Assembly: GCA_963748405.1 (NCBI GenBank)
Contig: CAVVIT010000007.1
Span: 310,001-374,000 of the forward strand
Origin: Fen-1273 sp963748405
Lineage (GTDB): Bacteria > Bacteroidota > Ignavibacteria > UBA10030 > UBA6906
Length of the DNA: 64,000 bases
Direction of reading: 5' to 3'
A program made the translations under genes and the position numbers. This document shows, one piece after another, positions 41,878-50,911 of this stretch. Under the pieces are notes generated by a model that saw nothing but the letters and a program-made list of their open reading frames with translations, had not been told where the DNA came from and did no database searches. The number at the start of each line of letters is the position of its first letter. Position 1 is the first letter of the stretch.

Positions 41878-41993
41878 TTTAGCCTCCCGGAGTCGTTTCT
41901 TCTTGTTGTCGAATATACCACAATGGGTTCATTGCCGCGAATTGTCGAACGCCCGGGGACTTCCGGCCGTTCCCCGTCCAGCTCACACGACCC

Positions 41994-42683
41994 ATGAGAC
42001 TTCTCCTTGTTGAAGACGACAGGAGCGTTGCCCGCTCCGTTTCCCGCTGGCTCCGGTCGGAGAGCTTTGCCGTGGATATCGCCCCCGACGGCGTCCGGGC
42101 CGAAGAACTCGCGGGAGCAAACGAATACGATGCCATCATACTGGATATCATGCTTCCCAGGCAGGACGGGTGGGAGACGCTGGCGCATATCCGCACAAAG
42201 GGGATCCTTACGCCGATACTCATGCTCACGGCGCTCGGCGACGTGGGGGACAGGATCCGGGGACTGGACACCGGGGCGGACGACTACCTGGCGAAGCCGT
42301 TTCACGGAGGAGAGCTTCTCGCCCGGGTCAGGGCCCTTGTCAGGCGCCGGTCTGATATCCGCTCCACCACGATTGAGAAATTCGGGCTCCGGCTCGACCT
42401 GACGACGCACCGTGCGGTCCGGGAAGGAAAGGAGATCCCCCTGAGCGCGAAGGAATTCGCCCTCCTCGAGCTTTTCCTTATGAACCCGGGGAAGATCCTC
42501 TCCCGGCAGGCGATTTCCGAGCATCTCTGGGACATGAATTTTGATCCGAAGAGCAACGTCGTGGAGTCATTTGTCCGGTTCCTGCGTCAGAAAGTCGACA
42601 GGGACTTCGACGTGCCCCTGATCCGCACGCTGCGGGGCGCCGGGTACATGCTCACCGACACTGATCCTGCGGGGAGGCGATGA
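41994..42683 (+). CDS. OmpR/PhoB-family response regulator
   Basis: A 229-residue two-component regulator. Receiver residues are complete: LLLVEDDRS, the phospho-acceptor Asp51 in ILDIMLPRQDGW, and the conserved Lys in DDYLAKPF. The winged-helix DNA-binding domain covers about 130-225 (LSAKEFALLELFLMNPG, VVESFVRFLRQKVD, IRTLRGAGYML). The next gene, its histidine kinase, overlaps by four bases. Targets probably include the efflux operon that follows (inference). Confidence 0.95.
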   Translation: MRLLLVEDDRSVARSVSRWLRSESFAVDIAPDGVRAEELAGANEYDAIILDIMLPRQDGWETLAHIRTKGILTPILMLTALGDVGDRIRGLDTGADDYLAKPFHGGELLARVRALVRRRSDIRSTTIEKFGLRLDLTTHRAVREGKEIPLSAKEFALLELFLMNPGKILSRQAISEHLWDMNFDPKSNVVESFVRFLRQKVDRDFDVPLIRTLRGAGYMLTDTDPAGRR

Positions 42684-44071
42684 ACGCGCTCACGGTCAGG
42701 TCGAAAATCGCCCTCGCCTATACGCTCGTCTTCGGTCTGATATTCGCGGGGTTCGCGCTCCTTGTGTACTCCAATACCCGCGAAACCGCGCTGGCAAAGC
42801 TCGACGCCTCGCTCCTGACCTATGCCGGAAGGATCGAAGCCGAAGTGGAGGAGCAGACGGCCGAGCGGCTGTTCCCCGCCCCGGGCGAGTTCCGCGCCCT
42901 CTCCCCCGGCGATCTTGTGGACCAGCGATACCTCCTCAGGGCGCGCGACGGTTCCCCCGTCCTGGAGGATTCCCTTCTCTTGCTCGTCCCGTTCCCTTCC
43001 GGTGTTCCCTCCGGGTGGCCGGGAAAGACCGAAACGATCTCCTTCGGAGGGAGGAATTTCAGGGTGTACACGGGTCCCGTCGAGGTCGACGATACGACCG
43101 CATATTTCGTGGCGGCCGCCGCGCCGATGGCCGGCGTCGAGTCGGCACTGGAGAGCCTCCGGATGTTCTTCCTGTTCTCCGTGCCGGCGGTCCTTCTTCT
43201 CGCGGGGCTCGCGGCCTGGTTGATCGCCCGCGCCGCGTTTTCCCCGGTCTCGGCCATGATCACGACGGCACGGAATATATCGGCCGACAATCTCTCCGCG
43301 CGCCTCGACCTTCCGCCGGCCGTCGACGAGATCCGGCTCCTCGGCGAGACGCTCAACGGCATGATGGACAGGATTGAGAAGGCGTTCCGGGCCCAGAGGC
43401 AGTTCGTCGCCGACGCCTCCCACGAAATGCGGACGCCGCTGACCGTCATACGAAGCGAGCTCGAGTTTCTCGGGAAGCACTCACGGAGCCATGCGCGGAG
43501 CGAGGAAATCGACCGGATCGTCGCCGAGGTCGACCGCCTCGTGAAGATGGGAGGGAATCTTCTTCTCCTGTCGAGGCTTGACGCCGCGCCGGCCTCTCTG
43601 GAACGCACGCTGCTCAGGATCGATGAGCTCATCGTGGAATGCGTCAGGGATTTACACCCGCTGTTCAGGGGTAAAGGGGTCGCTCTTCGTGTCCACATCG
43701 CCGAGGCGCTCGAGGTCAGGGGGGACAGGGAAGGGATGAAGCGGATGCTCCTCAACCTCCTCGAGAACAGCCTGAAATATACGAAGCGGGGGGGACGCGT
43801 ACATCTTTCTCTCGCATGCGAGAAGGGGGCGGCGCTCCCCGTGACGGTCACGGTGCACGACACGGGGTGCGGTATCGCGCCGGCGGATCTCCCTCACATA
43901 TTCGGGAGGTTCTATCGTTCCGGAGAGACGCGGGGAGACGGCGGGGGGAGCGGCCTCGGTCTCGCCATCGTGGATCATATCGTGAAACTGCATGGCGGGA
44001 TGATCGCCGTGCAAAGCGAGCCGGGGAAATGGACCACGTTCGTGATCCATCTCCCGCCCGCGTCTCCGTGA
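42680..44071 (+). CDS. Sensor histidine kinase, partner of the OmpR-type regulator
   Basis: A 463-residue inner-membrane kinase. Membrane helix 1 is at about 10-30 (IALAYTLVFGLIFAGFALLV), the periplasmic sensor runs to about 160, and helix 2 is at about 162-185 (FLFSVPAVLLLAGLAAWLIA). A HAMP linker follows. The phospho-acceptor is His248 in ASHEMRTPLTV. The ATPase domain has NLLENSLKYT, DTGCGIAP and GGSGLGLAIVDHIV. The periplasmic domain is not identified. The arrangement with a PepSY-like gene and RND genes downstream resembles metal- or envelope-stress systems of the Cus/CzcS type. Confidence 0.94.
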   Translation: MNALTVRSKIALAYTLVFGLIFAGFALLVYSNTRETALAKLDASLLTYAGRIEAEVEEQTAERLFPAPGEFRALSPGDLVDQRYLLRARDGSPVLEDSLLLLVPFPSGVPSGWPGKTETISFGGRNFRVYTGPVEVDDTTAYFVAAAAPMAGVESALESLRMFFLFSVPAVLLLAGLAAWLIARAAFSPVSAMITTARNISADNLSARLDLPPAVDEIRLLGETLNGMMDRIEKAFRAQRQFVADASHEMRTPLTVIRSELEFLGKHSRSHARSEEIDRIVAEVDRLVKMGGNLLLLSRLDAAPASLERTLLRIDELIVECVRDLHPLFRGKGVALRVHIAEALEVRGDREGMKRMLLNLLENSLKYTKRGGRVHLSLACEKGAALPVTVTVHDTGCGIAPADLPHIFGRFYRSGETRGDGGGSGLGLAIVDHIVKLHGGMIAVQSEPGKWTTFVIHLPPASP

Positions 44072-44251
44072 CCCGGACGCGCGAACGATGTCAGTTCGTC
44101 CCGGTTCCGGGTTTTATGGCGAATCCGGGCTCATTGTACCGCTTTGGGGGATACACTCCGGCAGGCTTTCATCCTCATTTCATGTTCACTTCGTACATTA
44201 TATGATCCAGAATTGCAGGGCCTGATTCTCACCGACACAGGGTGTCCCAGT

Positions 44252-44782
44252 ATGAGTCTCCGCCGGCTGTTTTCGATCGCGATCCTTCTTCTCATCGCAG
44301 GCCTGATCCTTCCCTCTGAGTCCGCCGCGCAGGACAGGAAGATCAGCAGGAAAGATATCCCCCCCGCCGTTCTCTCGGCATTTGCGCAATCATACCCGCA
44401 CGCGAAGATCAGGGGGACATCCACCGAAGTGGAAAACGGGAACACATACTACGAGATCGAAAGCGTCGACGGCGCGCAGCGCCGCGACATTCTGTATCGT
44501 GCCGACGGGACGGCTGCGGAAATCGAGGAAGTCGTCTCCCCGCGCGCGCTTCCGGAGTCCGTGAACAACGCCATCGCACGGGAGTTCGGGAAGTCTGAAA
44601 TCTCGAAGGCCGAGCGGGTCCGGAAGGGCGCCGCGCTCTCGTACGAGGTGCACGTGAAGCTCGGCGGGAAATCGGGCTCGATCGTCGTGAGCGATTCCGG
44701 CAGGGTCCTCGAAAAGAGCCCGCTGAAGGCGAAAAAAGAAAAGAAGGAAAAAGAGGAGAATGAAGAGGAAGAGGACGATTGA
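44252..44782 (+). CDS. Exported PepSY-like protein
   Basis: The ATG at 44252 opens a signal peptide (LFSIAILLLIAGLILPSESAAQ), giving 176 residues. Two PepSY-like repeats follow: IPPAVLSAFAQSYPHAKIRG with YYEIESVDGAQRRDILY, then LPESVNNAIAREFGKSEI with YEVHVKLGGKSGSIVVS. The tail is a highly charged Lys/Glu run. PepSY-like proteins are periplasmic and often lie beside two-component systems and metal-efflux genes, where they may modulate the sensor. A 180-base gap with a possible promoter (TATATGAT near 44195) separates it from the kinase. Confidence 0.82.
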   Translation: MSLRRLFSIAILLLIAGLILPSESAAQDRKISRKDIPPAVLSAFAQSYPHAKIRGTSTEVENGNTYYEIESVDGAQRRDILYRADGTAAEIEEVVSPRALPESVNNAIAREFGKSEISKAERVRKGAALSYEVHVKLGGKSGSIVVSDSGRVLEKSPLKAKKEKKEKEENEEEEDD

Positions 44783-44788
44783 CCTGAC

Positions 44789-46093
44789 ATGAGACGCATC
44801 GTGTGGTGCCGCTTCCGCCTTCTGCTCGTTCTCGCGCTGTGTGGTCCTGTCTGCGCGGATGCCCGGTCGCCGCTCACGCTTGACAGCTGTCTCGCCATCG
44901 CCGCCAGGAACAGCCCGGCCCTCCGCTCGGCGGAGGGTGCCGTCCGTTCGGCCGATCTTGCACGCTCCGAGATCCAGACCACGGTGCTCCCCCAGATCCA
45001 GGCGGTCGTCGACGCGGTCTACATGCCGGTTCCTCCACGGTACGGGTACGATCCCTCGATCACCGACGGGGGAGAGGTGCGCGGGCTCGTCGCCGTCCGG
45101 GAGTCCCTGTACGATTCCGGTCTGCGCGGGATCAAATCGGACCAGTTCTCCCTCGACATCGACAGGCTCGGCAGCGAGCGGCGGCTCTCGGCCCTCGATC
45201 TCACGCTCGCGGTGAAGCAGTCCTTCTTCGAGTCGCTCAGATCGCGCGCCGAAGTCGACCTCCAGAAGGAGAGCGCGGACCAGCTCGAGGCGTACCTCGG
45301 CCTTGTCCGCCGGCTCTACAACGGCGGGAGCGCGAGTGCGACGGACCTTCTGAAGACCGAGCTGCAGGCGTCCGGCGCGCGCCTCGCGCTCGCCAGGGCA
45401 CGCGAGGCATCCGCCGGGGCCCTTATTGCGCTCGAGGAGGTGATGGGTATTCCGCCCGACACGTCGTTGATACTGGCGGGCTCCCTGGAGGAGACCCCGG
45501 GGGCCGCCGTCGATTCGGCAGCCTCTGTCCCGTTCGACCCCGCGCTGACGCTCGACATGAGCGTGGCGGGCATGCTCGTCCGCCGCAGCATGCTCGACGA
45601 GGATATTGCGAGGCACGAACGGCTCCCCGATATTTCGCTCTTCGCCGACGCGGGCTATCTCACATCGGGAGACAATCTCCGCCTCCCCGCCTCTGAGCGT
45701 CTGAACGGGCTGGGGTACGAAGTCGGCATCGGCATTCAGGTGCCGATACTCAACTGGGGCGCGACGGGACTCAGGACGGAGCAGAAGGAAGTCGCCACGG
45801 ACGACCTCAGGAACCGGATGGAGATCCTCCGGCGCTCCATCGCCTCGGACGCCCTGCGGCTCCGCCTCCAGATTGCGGGAGCCCGGGAGCGGCTCGCGGT
45901 CCTCAGGGGGAATCTCACGAAGGCAAGCGACAATTTCCTCCTGACAAAATCCAGGTTCGCCGCAGGCGCCTCGCTTTCTCTCGAGGTGCTCTCGGCCCAG
46001 CAGGCCCTGACCGACGCCCGGCTGGCGGAGCTCCAGGCGCTTGAAGACATCCGTTCCGCGCAGGCCAGGCTCGAACGATTGACCGCCCATTGA
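44789..46093 (+). CDS. TolC-family outer-membrane efflux protein (RND-linked)
   Basis: A 434-residue exit duct with a signal peptide (LLLVLALCGPVCADA). Two similar helical halves are visible, with the family pattern LTLDSCLAIAARNSPALRSAEG at the front and ALTDARLAELQALEDIRSAQARLERL at the end. It forms the outer part of a tripartite pump with the next two genes. The start lies six bases after the PepSY-like stop, and the end runs into the adaptor gene region. Confidence 0.9.
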   Translation: MRRIVWCRFRLLLVLALCGPVCADARSPLTLDSCLAIAARNSPALRSAEGAVRSADLARSEIQTTVLPQIQAVVDAVYMPVPPRYGYDPSITDGGEVRGLVAVRESLYDSGLRGIKSDQFSLDIDRLGSERRLSALDLTLAVKQSFFESLRSRAEVDLQKESADQLEAYLGLVRRLYNGGSASATDLLKTELQASGARLALARAREASAGALIALEEVMGIPPDTSLILAGSLEETPGAAVDSAASVPFDPALTLDMSVAGMLVRRSMLDEDIARHERLPDISLFADAGYLTSGDNLRLPASERLNGLGYEVGIGIQVPILNWGATGLRTEQKEVATDDLRNRMEILRRSIASDALRLRLQIAGARERLAVLRGNLTKASDNFLLTKSRFAAGASLSLEVLSAQQALTDARLAELQALEDIRSAQARLERLTAH

Positions 46094-46104
46094 GAGGGGA
46101 AACG

Positions 46105-47112
46105 ATGAAGTGTCCGCTGCTGTTCCCGACGACCCTCCTGTGCGTCGTGCTCACCGGGTGCACGGGGCGCCACGGCTCTGCCGACGACGACGACAGCTCC
46201 GCCTCAAATGCGAATGCCGTCGTCGCCGTCAGAACCGCCCCGATCGTCCGCGGCGACATGGCGACCCTCGTCACCGCGACGGGGAGCACGGACGCCCTCC
46301 GGAAAGAGAAGATCATCGCCCCGATCGCCGGGACGCTTCTCTCGCTGAAAGTTCTTGAGGGGACGCCGGTCCGCCGGGGGGATCTTCTTGCCGTGATACA
46401 GCCGAAAGAGACCAGGGCCGCGATCTCCGGCGCGGAGACGCTCCTGCGGGCGGCGGGGACCGACGAGGAGCGCCTGGAGGCGCGCCGGGCGATGCAGCTC
46501 GCACTCGCCGCCCAGAACAATCTCGATGTCCGCTCGACCTCGGACGGCGTCGTCGCCTCGCGGAGCGCGACGGAAGGGGAGGTCGTGGCGGAAAACGCCG
46601 AGCTCATGACCGTGGTCGACTTAAGGACGCTGGTCTTCGTCGCCGACGTTCCGTTAAGCGACATAGCGGGCGTGCGCGCGGGAGAAAAGGCGTCAGTCTC
46701 TTTCCAGGCGCTTCCCGGTGAGCGATTCGCCGCCCGCGTCGGCGCCGTGAACCCCCGCTCCGACGCGGGGAGCCAGTCCGTCCGTGTCAGGATGGACTTC
46801 AGCGGAGAAACTTCCCGCCGGATGGGCCTTCTGCGGAGCGATATGGGGGGGCTTGCCGGGATCGTAACGGGCATGCACGCCGGCGTCCTCATCGTTCCCA
46901 GGCCGGCGCTCCTGCGGAACGACGAGACCGGCACGTACACGATCGTCGTGGCGACGCCGGATTCGCTCGCCAGGGTCGTGCCGGTCGAAGTCGGGGCGAG
47001 AACCGATACGACCGCCGAGGTGTCGGGGCCCGGACTTCTTCCCGGGACGCGCGTTGTCGTGGAGGGGAACTACTCGCTGGCCGATTCCACGCGCATCGCC
47101 CCGGGGGAATGA
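46105..47112 (+). CDS. RND periplasmic adaptor lipoprotein (HlyD/MFP family)
   Basis: A 335-residue membrane-fusion protein. The ATG at 46105 follows GAGAGGGG and starts a lipoprotein signal with lipobox VLTGC. The lipoyl half-motifs (IAPIAGTLLSLKVLEGTPVRRGD and LDVRSTSDGVVASRSATEGE) flank a very short helical hairpin of about 40 residues. The beta-barrel domain follows (LVFVADVPLSDIAGVRAGE). It bridges the TolC-type duct and the RND pump. Confidence 0.9.
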   Translation: MKCPLLFPTTLLCVVLTGCTGRHGSADDDDSSASNANAVVAVRTAPIVRGDMATLVTATGSTDALRKEKIIAPIAGTLLSLKVLEGTPVRRGDLLAVIQPKETRAAISGAETLLRAAGTDEERLEARRAMQLALAAQNNLDVRSTSDGVVASRSATEGEVVAENAELMTVVDLRTLVFVADVPLSDIAGVRAGEKASVSFQALPGERFAARVGAVNPRSDAGSQSVRVRMDFSGETSRRMGLLRSDMGGLAGIVTGMHAGVLIVPRPALLRNDETGTYTIVVATPDSLARVVPVEVGARTDTTAEVSGPGLLPGTRVVVEGNYSLADSTRIAPGE

Positions 47113-47119
47113 GCCGCCG

Positions 47120-50100
47120 ATGACACTGTTCGAATACGTCCGGCGCCACGCGCGGGCCATCCTGTTCACGATCGCGGTGCTCGCCGCTTCGGGGGTCGCC
47201 CTCCTCCAGCAGATGCCCGTCTCCCTGTTTCCCGACGTCACGTTTCCGCGTATCGTGATACTCGCCGACAACGGCGAGGAACCGGCCGAGCGGATGATGA
47301 TCGAGGTGACGAAGCCGCTGGAGGAAACGGCGAGCTCGGTTCCCGGCGTCAGGATCGTCCGCTCGATCACCGGCAGGGGGTCCACCGAGATCTCGGTCAA
47401 CCTCGATTGGGGCACGGACGTGCAGCAGACCCTTCAGCTCCTGCAGGGGAGGATCGCGAACGTCCGTTCCGCGCTCCCGGCCCGGGCGACGATTCAGACC
47501 GAGCAGATGCAGGTGGCGGTATTTCCGATACTCGGGTACAGCCTCACCTCCGATTCCATCAGTCTCGTCGACCTCCGCGACATCGCCCTCTACCAGATCC
47601 GTCCGGCCCTCATGCGCGTGGAGGGGGTGGCCCGCGTCGAGATCACCGGGGGGGACACGAGGGAGTTTCGCGTCACCGTGGCTCCGGAAAAGCTCGCCGC
47701 CTACCGCCTCGATATCCGCCAGGTGTCCGACGCCATCCAGAAGGCGAACCTCGTCTCCTCGGCGGGGCTCGTGGAGAACAACTACGAGCTGTACCTGTCC
47801 CTTGTGTCGGGCCTGTACAGGAGCTCCGAGGATATCGGGAGCTGCATCGTGGCCGTGCGCGGGGGGGTCCCGGTCAGGGTGAGCGACCTGGCGGAGGTCA
47901 CCCCCTCGGTCGCGGACAAATACATCCGCACCACGGCACACGGCCGGGAGGCGGTGCTCGTCAACGTCATGAAGCAGCCGACCGGGAGCACGGTGCGCAT
48001 CGGGAACGACGTCATCAGCGCCCTGGCGGCGCTGAAGCTCCCCGCGGGGGTCCGGTTCGAGAACTTCTACGACCAGGGGGGGTTCATCCAGAGCTCCATA
48101 CGGACCACGCGCGACAGCATCATCATCGGCATCGCGCTCGCGATGGTCGTCCTCCTGGTATTCCTGAGGAGCTGGCGCGTGGCGATCGTGATCGCGCTCG
48201 TCGTCCCGGTGACGATCGCCTCCACGATCGTCTGCCTCGCCGTCGTGGGGAAGACGATCAACATCATGACGCTGGGAGGAATCGCCGCCGCCGTGGGGCT
48301 GATCATCGACGACTCCATCGTCATCCTGGAGAACGTGTTTGCGCACTTCATCTCCCGGAAGGAAGGAGGAGGGGCCGGGGCGGGGCTCTTCGACCTCGCG
48401 GGGAGGTCGCTCCACGAGCTGATGAGCGCCATCGTCGGTTCCACGGCGAGCACGATCGTGATTCACATTCCGCTGGCGTTCCTGGGGGGGGTGACCGGCG
48501 CGTTTTTCGCGTCCCTGTCCGTGACGATGGTCTTCGCGCTCCTGATTTCGTTCCTGCTCTCCATCACGCTGGCCCCTCTCCTGGCGTCGTACGTCATCCG
48601 GGAATCCGACGTCGAGCGCGAAGTCGCCCGTCACGGCCGCCGCTCTGCGCTCGGCGAGTGGTACGGCCGCACGCTCACGCGCCTTCTCGCGCTCCGGTGG
48701 GTCGTCGTTCCGGCTTCGCTTCTCATCGTCGCGGGGACGTACTGGCTGTACAATCACATCGGCAACGACTTCATGCCCGACATGGACGAAGGGACGTTCG
48801 TCTTCGATTATTCGACTCCCCCGGGGACCTCGCTGGAAGAGACGGACCGGGTCCTGGCGAACGTCGAGCGGATCCTCATGGAAGTCCCCGAGGTGGATAC
48901 GTATTCCCGGAGGACGGGGACCCAGCTCGGGTTCTTCCTCACGGAGCCGAACAGGGGGGACATACTCGTGAAGCTGAAGTCCGCCCGGAAGCGCGCGATC
49001 GGGGACGTGATCGCGGAAGTGCGCGACAGGGTCAGCGCGTCCGAGCCTTCGCTCCGGATCGAATTCGGCCAGCTCATGATGGACGTGATCGGCGATCTGA
49101 CGAACAACCCTTCGCCGGTGGAGATCAAGATCTTCGGCCCCGACCAGAAGGTGCTGGAGGCGAAAGCCAGGGAGGTGAAATCGCTGATCTCAACGATACC
49201 CGGTGTGGTCGATGCCTTCGACGGCATCGTGATCTCCGGCCCTTCGATGGTCGTCCGGGTCGATCCGCTCAGGGCATCGCTTGCGGGGATGACGGTCACG
49301 GACGTGGAGGAGCAGCTCGGGGAGATGATCCGCGGCTCCACGGAGAGCAGCATCCAGAAAGGGGAAAAGATCATCGGGATACGCGTCCGGTTTCCCGATC
49401 CGTACAGGCGGGACGTTGACCGGATAAAGCAGATCCGGCTCATCTCCCCATCGGGGAGCGCCGTCCCGCTCGAAACGGTCGCCTCCGTCGGGATGACCGG
49501 GGGGCAGTCGGAGATCGACAGGGAAGGGCTCCGCCAGTTCGTGGCGGTAACCGCGCGGATTTCGGGGAGGGACCTGGGGCGCACCGTGGACGACATCAAG
49601 GCAAAGCTCGCCAGGGGGCTGACGCTCCCTCCCGACGTGAGCGTGATCTACGGAGGGGTCTACCAGACGCAGCAGGATTCGTTCCGGGGGCTTCTTCTCG
49701 TCACGCTGGCGGCGGTGGCGCTTGTCTTCATCGTCCTCCTCTTCGAATTCGGGGAGTTCGCCGTGCCGCTGTCCATCCTCGTGATCAACGTCCTCTCGCT
49801 GCTGGGCGTGTTCGGTGCGCTTTGGCTGACGGGGGTGTCGTTCAACATATCGAGCTTCGTCGGGATCATCCTCATCATCGGGATCGTCGCCGAAAACGCG
49901 ATATTCGTGATGCACAATGTGAAGAAGCTGACGGGGGACGGTGTGTCGCTTGACGACGCGCTCGTGCGCGCCTCCCGGATGCGGACGCGCCCGATTATCA
50001 TGACGGCGCTTGCGGCGGTCTTTGCGCTGCTCCCGCTCTCGCTCGGCGTGGGTGCAGGGGCGCAGATGCAGCAGCCGCTCGCCATCGCCGTGATCGGGGG

Positions 50101-50182
50101 ATTCTCGCTCTCGAGCCTGCTCCTGTTCTTCGGTCTCCCGCTCGTCTACCGGATCATCGCCCGGCCCCGCCGTTCTCCCTGA
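47120..50182 (+). CDS. RND-family efflux pump, inner-membrane subunit
   Basis: A 1020-residue AcrB/CusA-superfamily pump. The ATG at 47120 gives the usual N-terminus (ILFTIAVLAASGVALLQQMPVSLFPDV). Twelve membrane segments and two large periplasmic loops are present. The proton-relay Asp pair appears in AVGLIIDDSIVILEN, and the second half has GIILIIGIVAENAIFV and TRPIIMTALAAVFALLPL. Whether it pumps metals or drugs cannot be read safely from sequence; the PepSY-like and two-component neighbours hint at metals. The 3' end overlaps the dienelactone hydrolase gene on the other strand by 29 bases. Confidence 0.94.
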   Translation: MTLFEYVRRHARAILFTIAVLAASGVALLQQMPVSLFPDVTFPRIVILADNGEEPAERMMIEVTKPLEETASSVPGVRIVRSITGRGSTEISVNLDWGTDVQQTLQLLQGRIANVRSALPARATIQTEQMQVAVFPILGYSLTSDSISLVDLRDIALYQIRPALMRVEGVARVEITGGDTREFRVTVAPEKLAAYRLDIRQVSDAIQKANLVSSAGLVENNYELYLSLVSGLYRSSEDIGSCIVAVRGGVPVRVSDLAEVTPSVADKYIRTTAHGREAVLVNVMKQPTGSTVRIGNDVISALAALKLPAGVRFENFYDQGGFIQSSIRTTRDSIIIGIALAMVVLLVFLRSWRVAIVIALVVPVTIASTIVCLAVVGKTINIMTLGGIAAAVGLIIDDSIVILENVFAHFISRKEGGGAGAGLFDLAGRSLHELMSAIVGSTASTIVIHIPLAFLGGVTGAFFASLSVTMVFALLISFLLSITLAPLLASYVIRESDVEREVARHGRRSALGEWYGRTLTRLLALRWVVVPASLLIVAGTYWLYNHIGNDFMPDMDEGTFVFDYSTPPGTSLEETDRVLANVERILMEVPEVDTYSRRTGTQLGFFLTEPNRGDILVKLKSARKRAIGDVIAEVRDRVSASEPSLRIEFGQLMMDVIGDLTNNPSPVEIKIFGPDQKVLEAKAREVKSLISTIPGVVDAFDGIVISGPSMVVRVDPLRASLAGMTVTDVEEQLGEMIRGSTESSIQKGEKIIGIRVRFPDPYRRDVDRIKQIRLISPSGSAVPLETVASVGMTGGQSEIDREGLRQFVAVTARISGRDLGRTVDDIKAKLARGLTLPPDVSVIYGGVYQTQQDSFRGLLLVTLAAVALVFIVLLFEFGEFAVPLSILVINVLSLLGVFGALWLTGVSFNISSFVGIILIIGIVAENAIFVMHNVKKLTGDGVSLDDALVRASRMRTRPIIMTALAAVFALLPLSLGVGAGAQMQQPLAIAVIGGFSLSSLLLFFGLPLVYRIIARPRRSP

Positions 50183-50876
50183 AGAACGCGAGCAGCAGGC
50201 TCCACGCCTCGTGCGCGGCCTTCCTGTTGTAGCTCGCCCGCGCGTCGCAGAAGAATGCATGCCCGGCGTCGGAGATTTCGACGTTGATAAAGGGCTTCCC
50301 GGCCGCGCGGAATGCGCCCGTGACGGCACCGACCGCCTCGGGACCGATGTGCCTGTCGAGCCCTCCCCAGAAGAAGAGCATCGGAGCGTGCACGCGGGCG
50401 ACCCGGTCCAGGTTAGCCGGGGCGATGCCCCCTCCGTAAAAACTCGCCGCGGCGGTGACGGGCAGGACCGAGTTCGCGATGAACGAGACCCGCCCTCCCA
50501 TGCAGAAACCGACGGAGAAGACCCTGCCTCTGTCGGTGCGCGTGTCGTTCTGAAGCCAGTCGAACGCCGCCCGTACGTCCGCTTCCAGTTGAGTGTTGTT
50601 CAATGCGTTGAAGTGGGGGCGCGTCCCTTCGAAATCCGTGTACGCCCCCTCGAACCCGGGACAGGTCCTGTGGTACAGCTCGGGAGCGATCGCCGTGTAT
50701 CCTTCCTTTGCGAAACGCCCCGCGACGTCCCGTATGTGGGCGTTGACGCCGAACGCCTCCTGGAACACCAGGATCCCGGGATGCGGCCCCGCCCCGTCCG
50801 GCCGCGCAACGTATGCCGCCATCGTGGTCCCGTCCCCGACCTCCAGCTGCACGTACCCGGGGGAACTGTTTTCCAT
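50154..50876 (-). CDS. Dienelactone hydrolase-family protein
   Basis: A 240-residue alpha/beta-hydrolase. The start ATG at 50876 has AGGAGGG eight bases upstream, better than an in-frame start at 50915. The nucleophile is Cys125 in GFCMGG, a Glu lies in VFQEAFGVN, and the His is in DAGHAFF, forming the Cys-Asp-His triad of carboxymethylenebutenolidase-like enzymes. It would open lactones or related esters in the cytoplasm. It is the last gene of the TetR-efflux transcript, which suggests the pump substrate or a breakdown product is such a compound (inference). Confidence 0.9.
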   Translation of the reverse strand: MENSSPGYVQLEVGDGTTMAAYVARPDGAGPHPGILVFQEAFGVNAHIRDVAGRFAKEGYTAIAPELYHRTCPGFEGAYTDFEGTRPHFNALNNTQLEADVRAAFDWLQNDTRTDRGRVFSVGFCMGGRVSFIANSVLPVTAAASFYGGGIAPANLDRVARVHAPMLFFWGGLDRHIGPEAVGAVTGAFRAAGKPFINVEISDAGHAFFCDARASYNRKAAHEAWSLLLAFFRENGGAGR

Positions 50877-50911
50877 CTCACCCTCCTTTGCCGGTGTCCT
50901 TTGCCCCGGCC

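Noticed and set aside
44100..44120. CCCGGTTCCGGGTTTT as a terminator after the histidine kinase
   Set aside because: Only about four base pairs with a minimal loop can form, too weak to call.
46889..48757. Minus-strand frame of 622 residues opposite the RND pump
   Set aside because: Composition is dominated by Arg, Asp and His without motifs, and the pump on the other strand is unambiguous.
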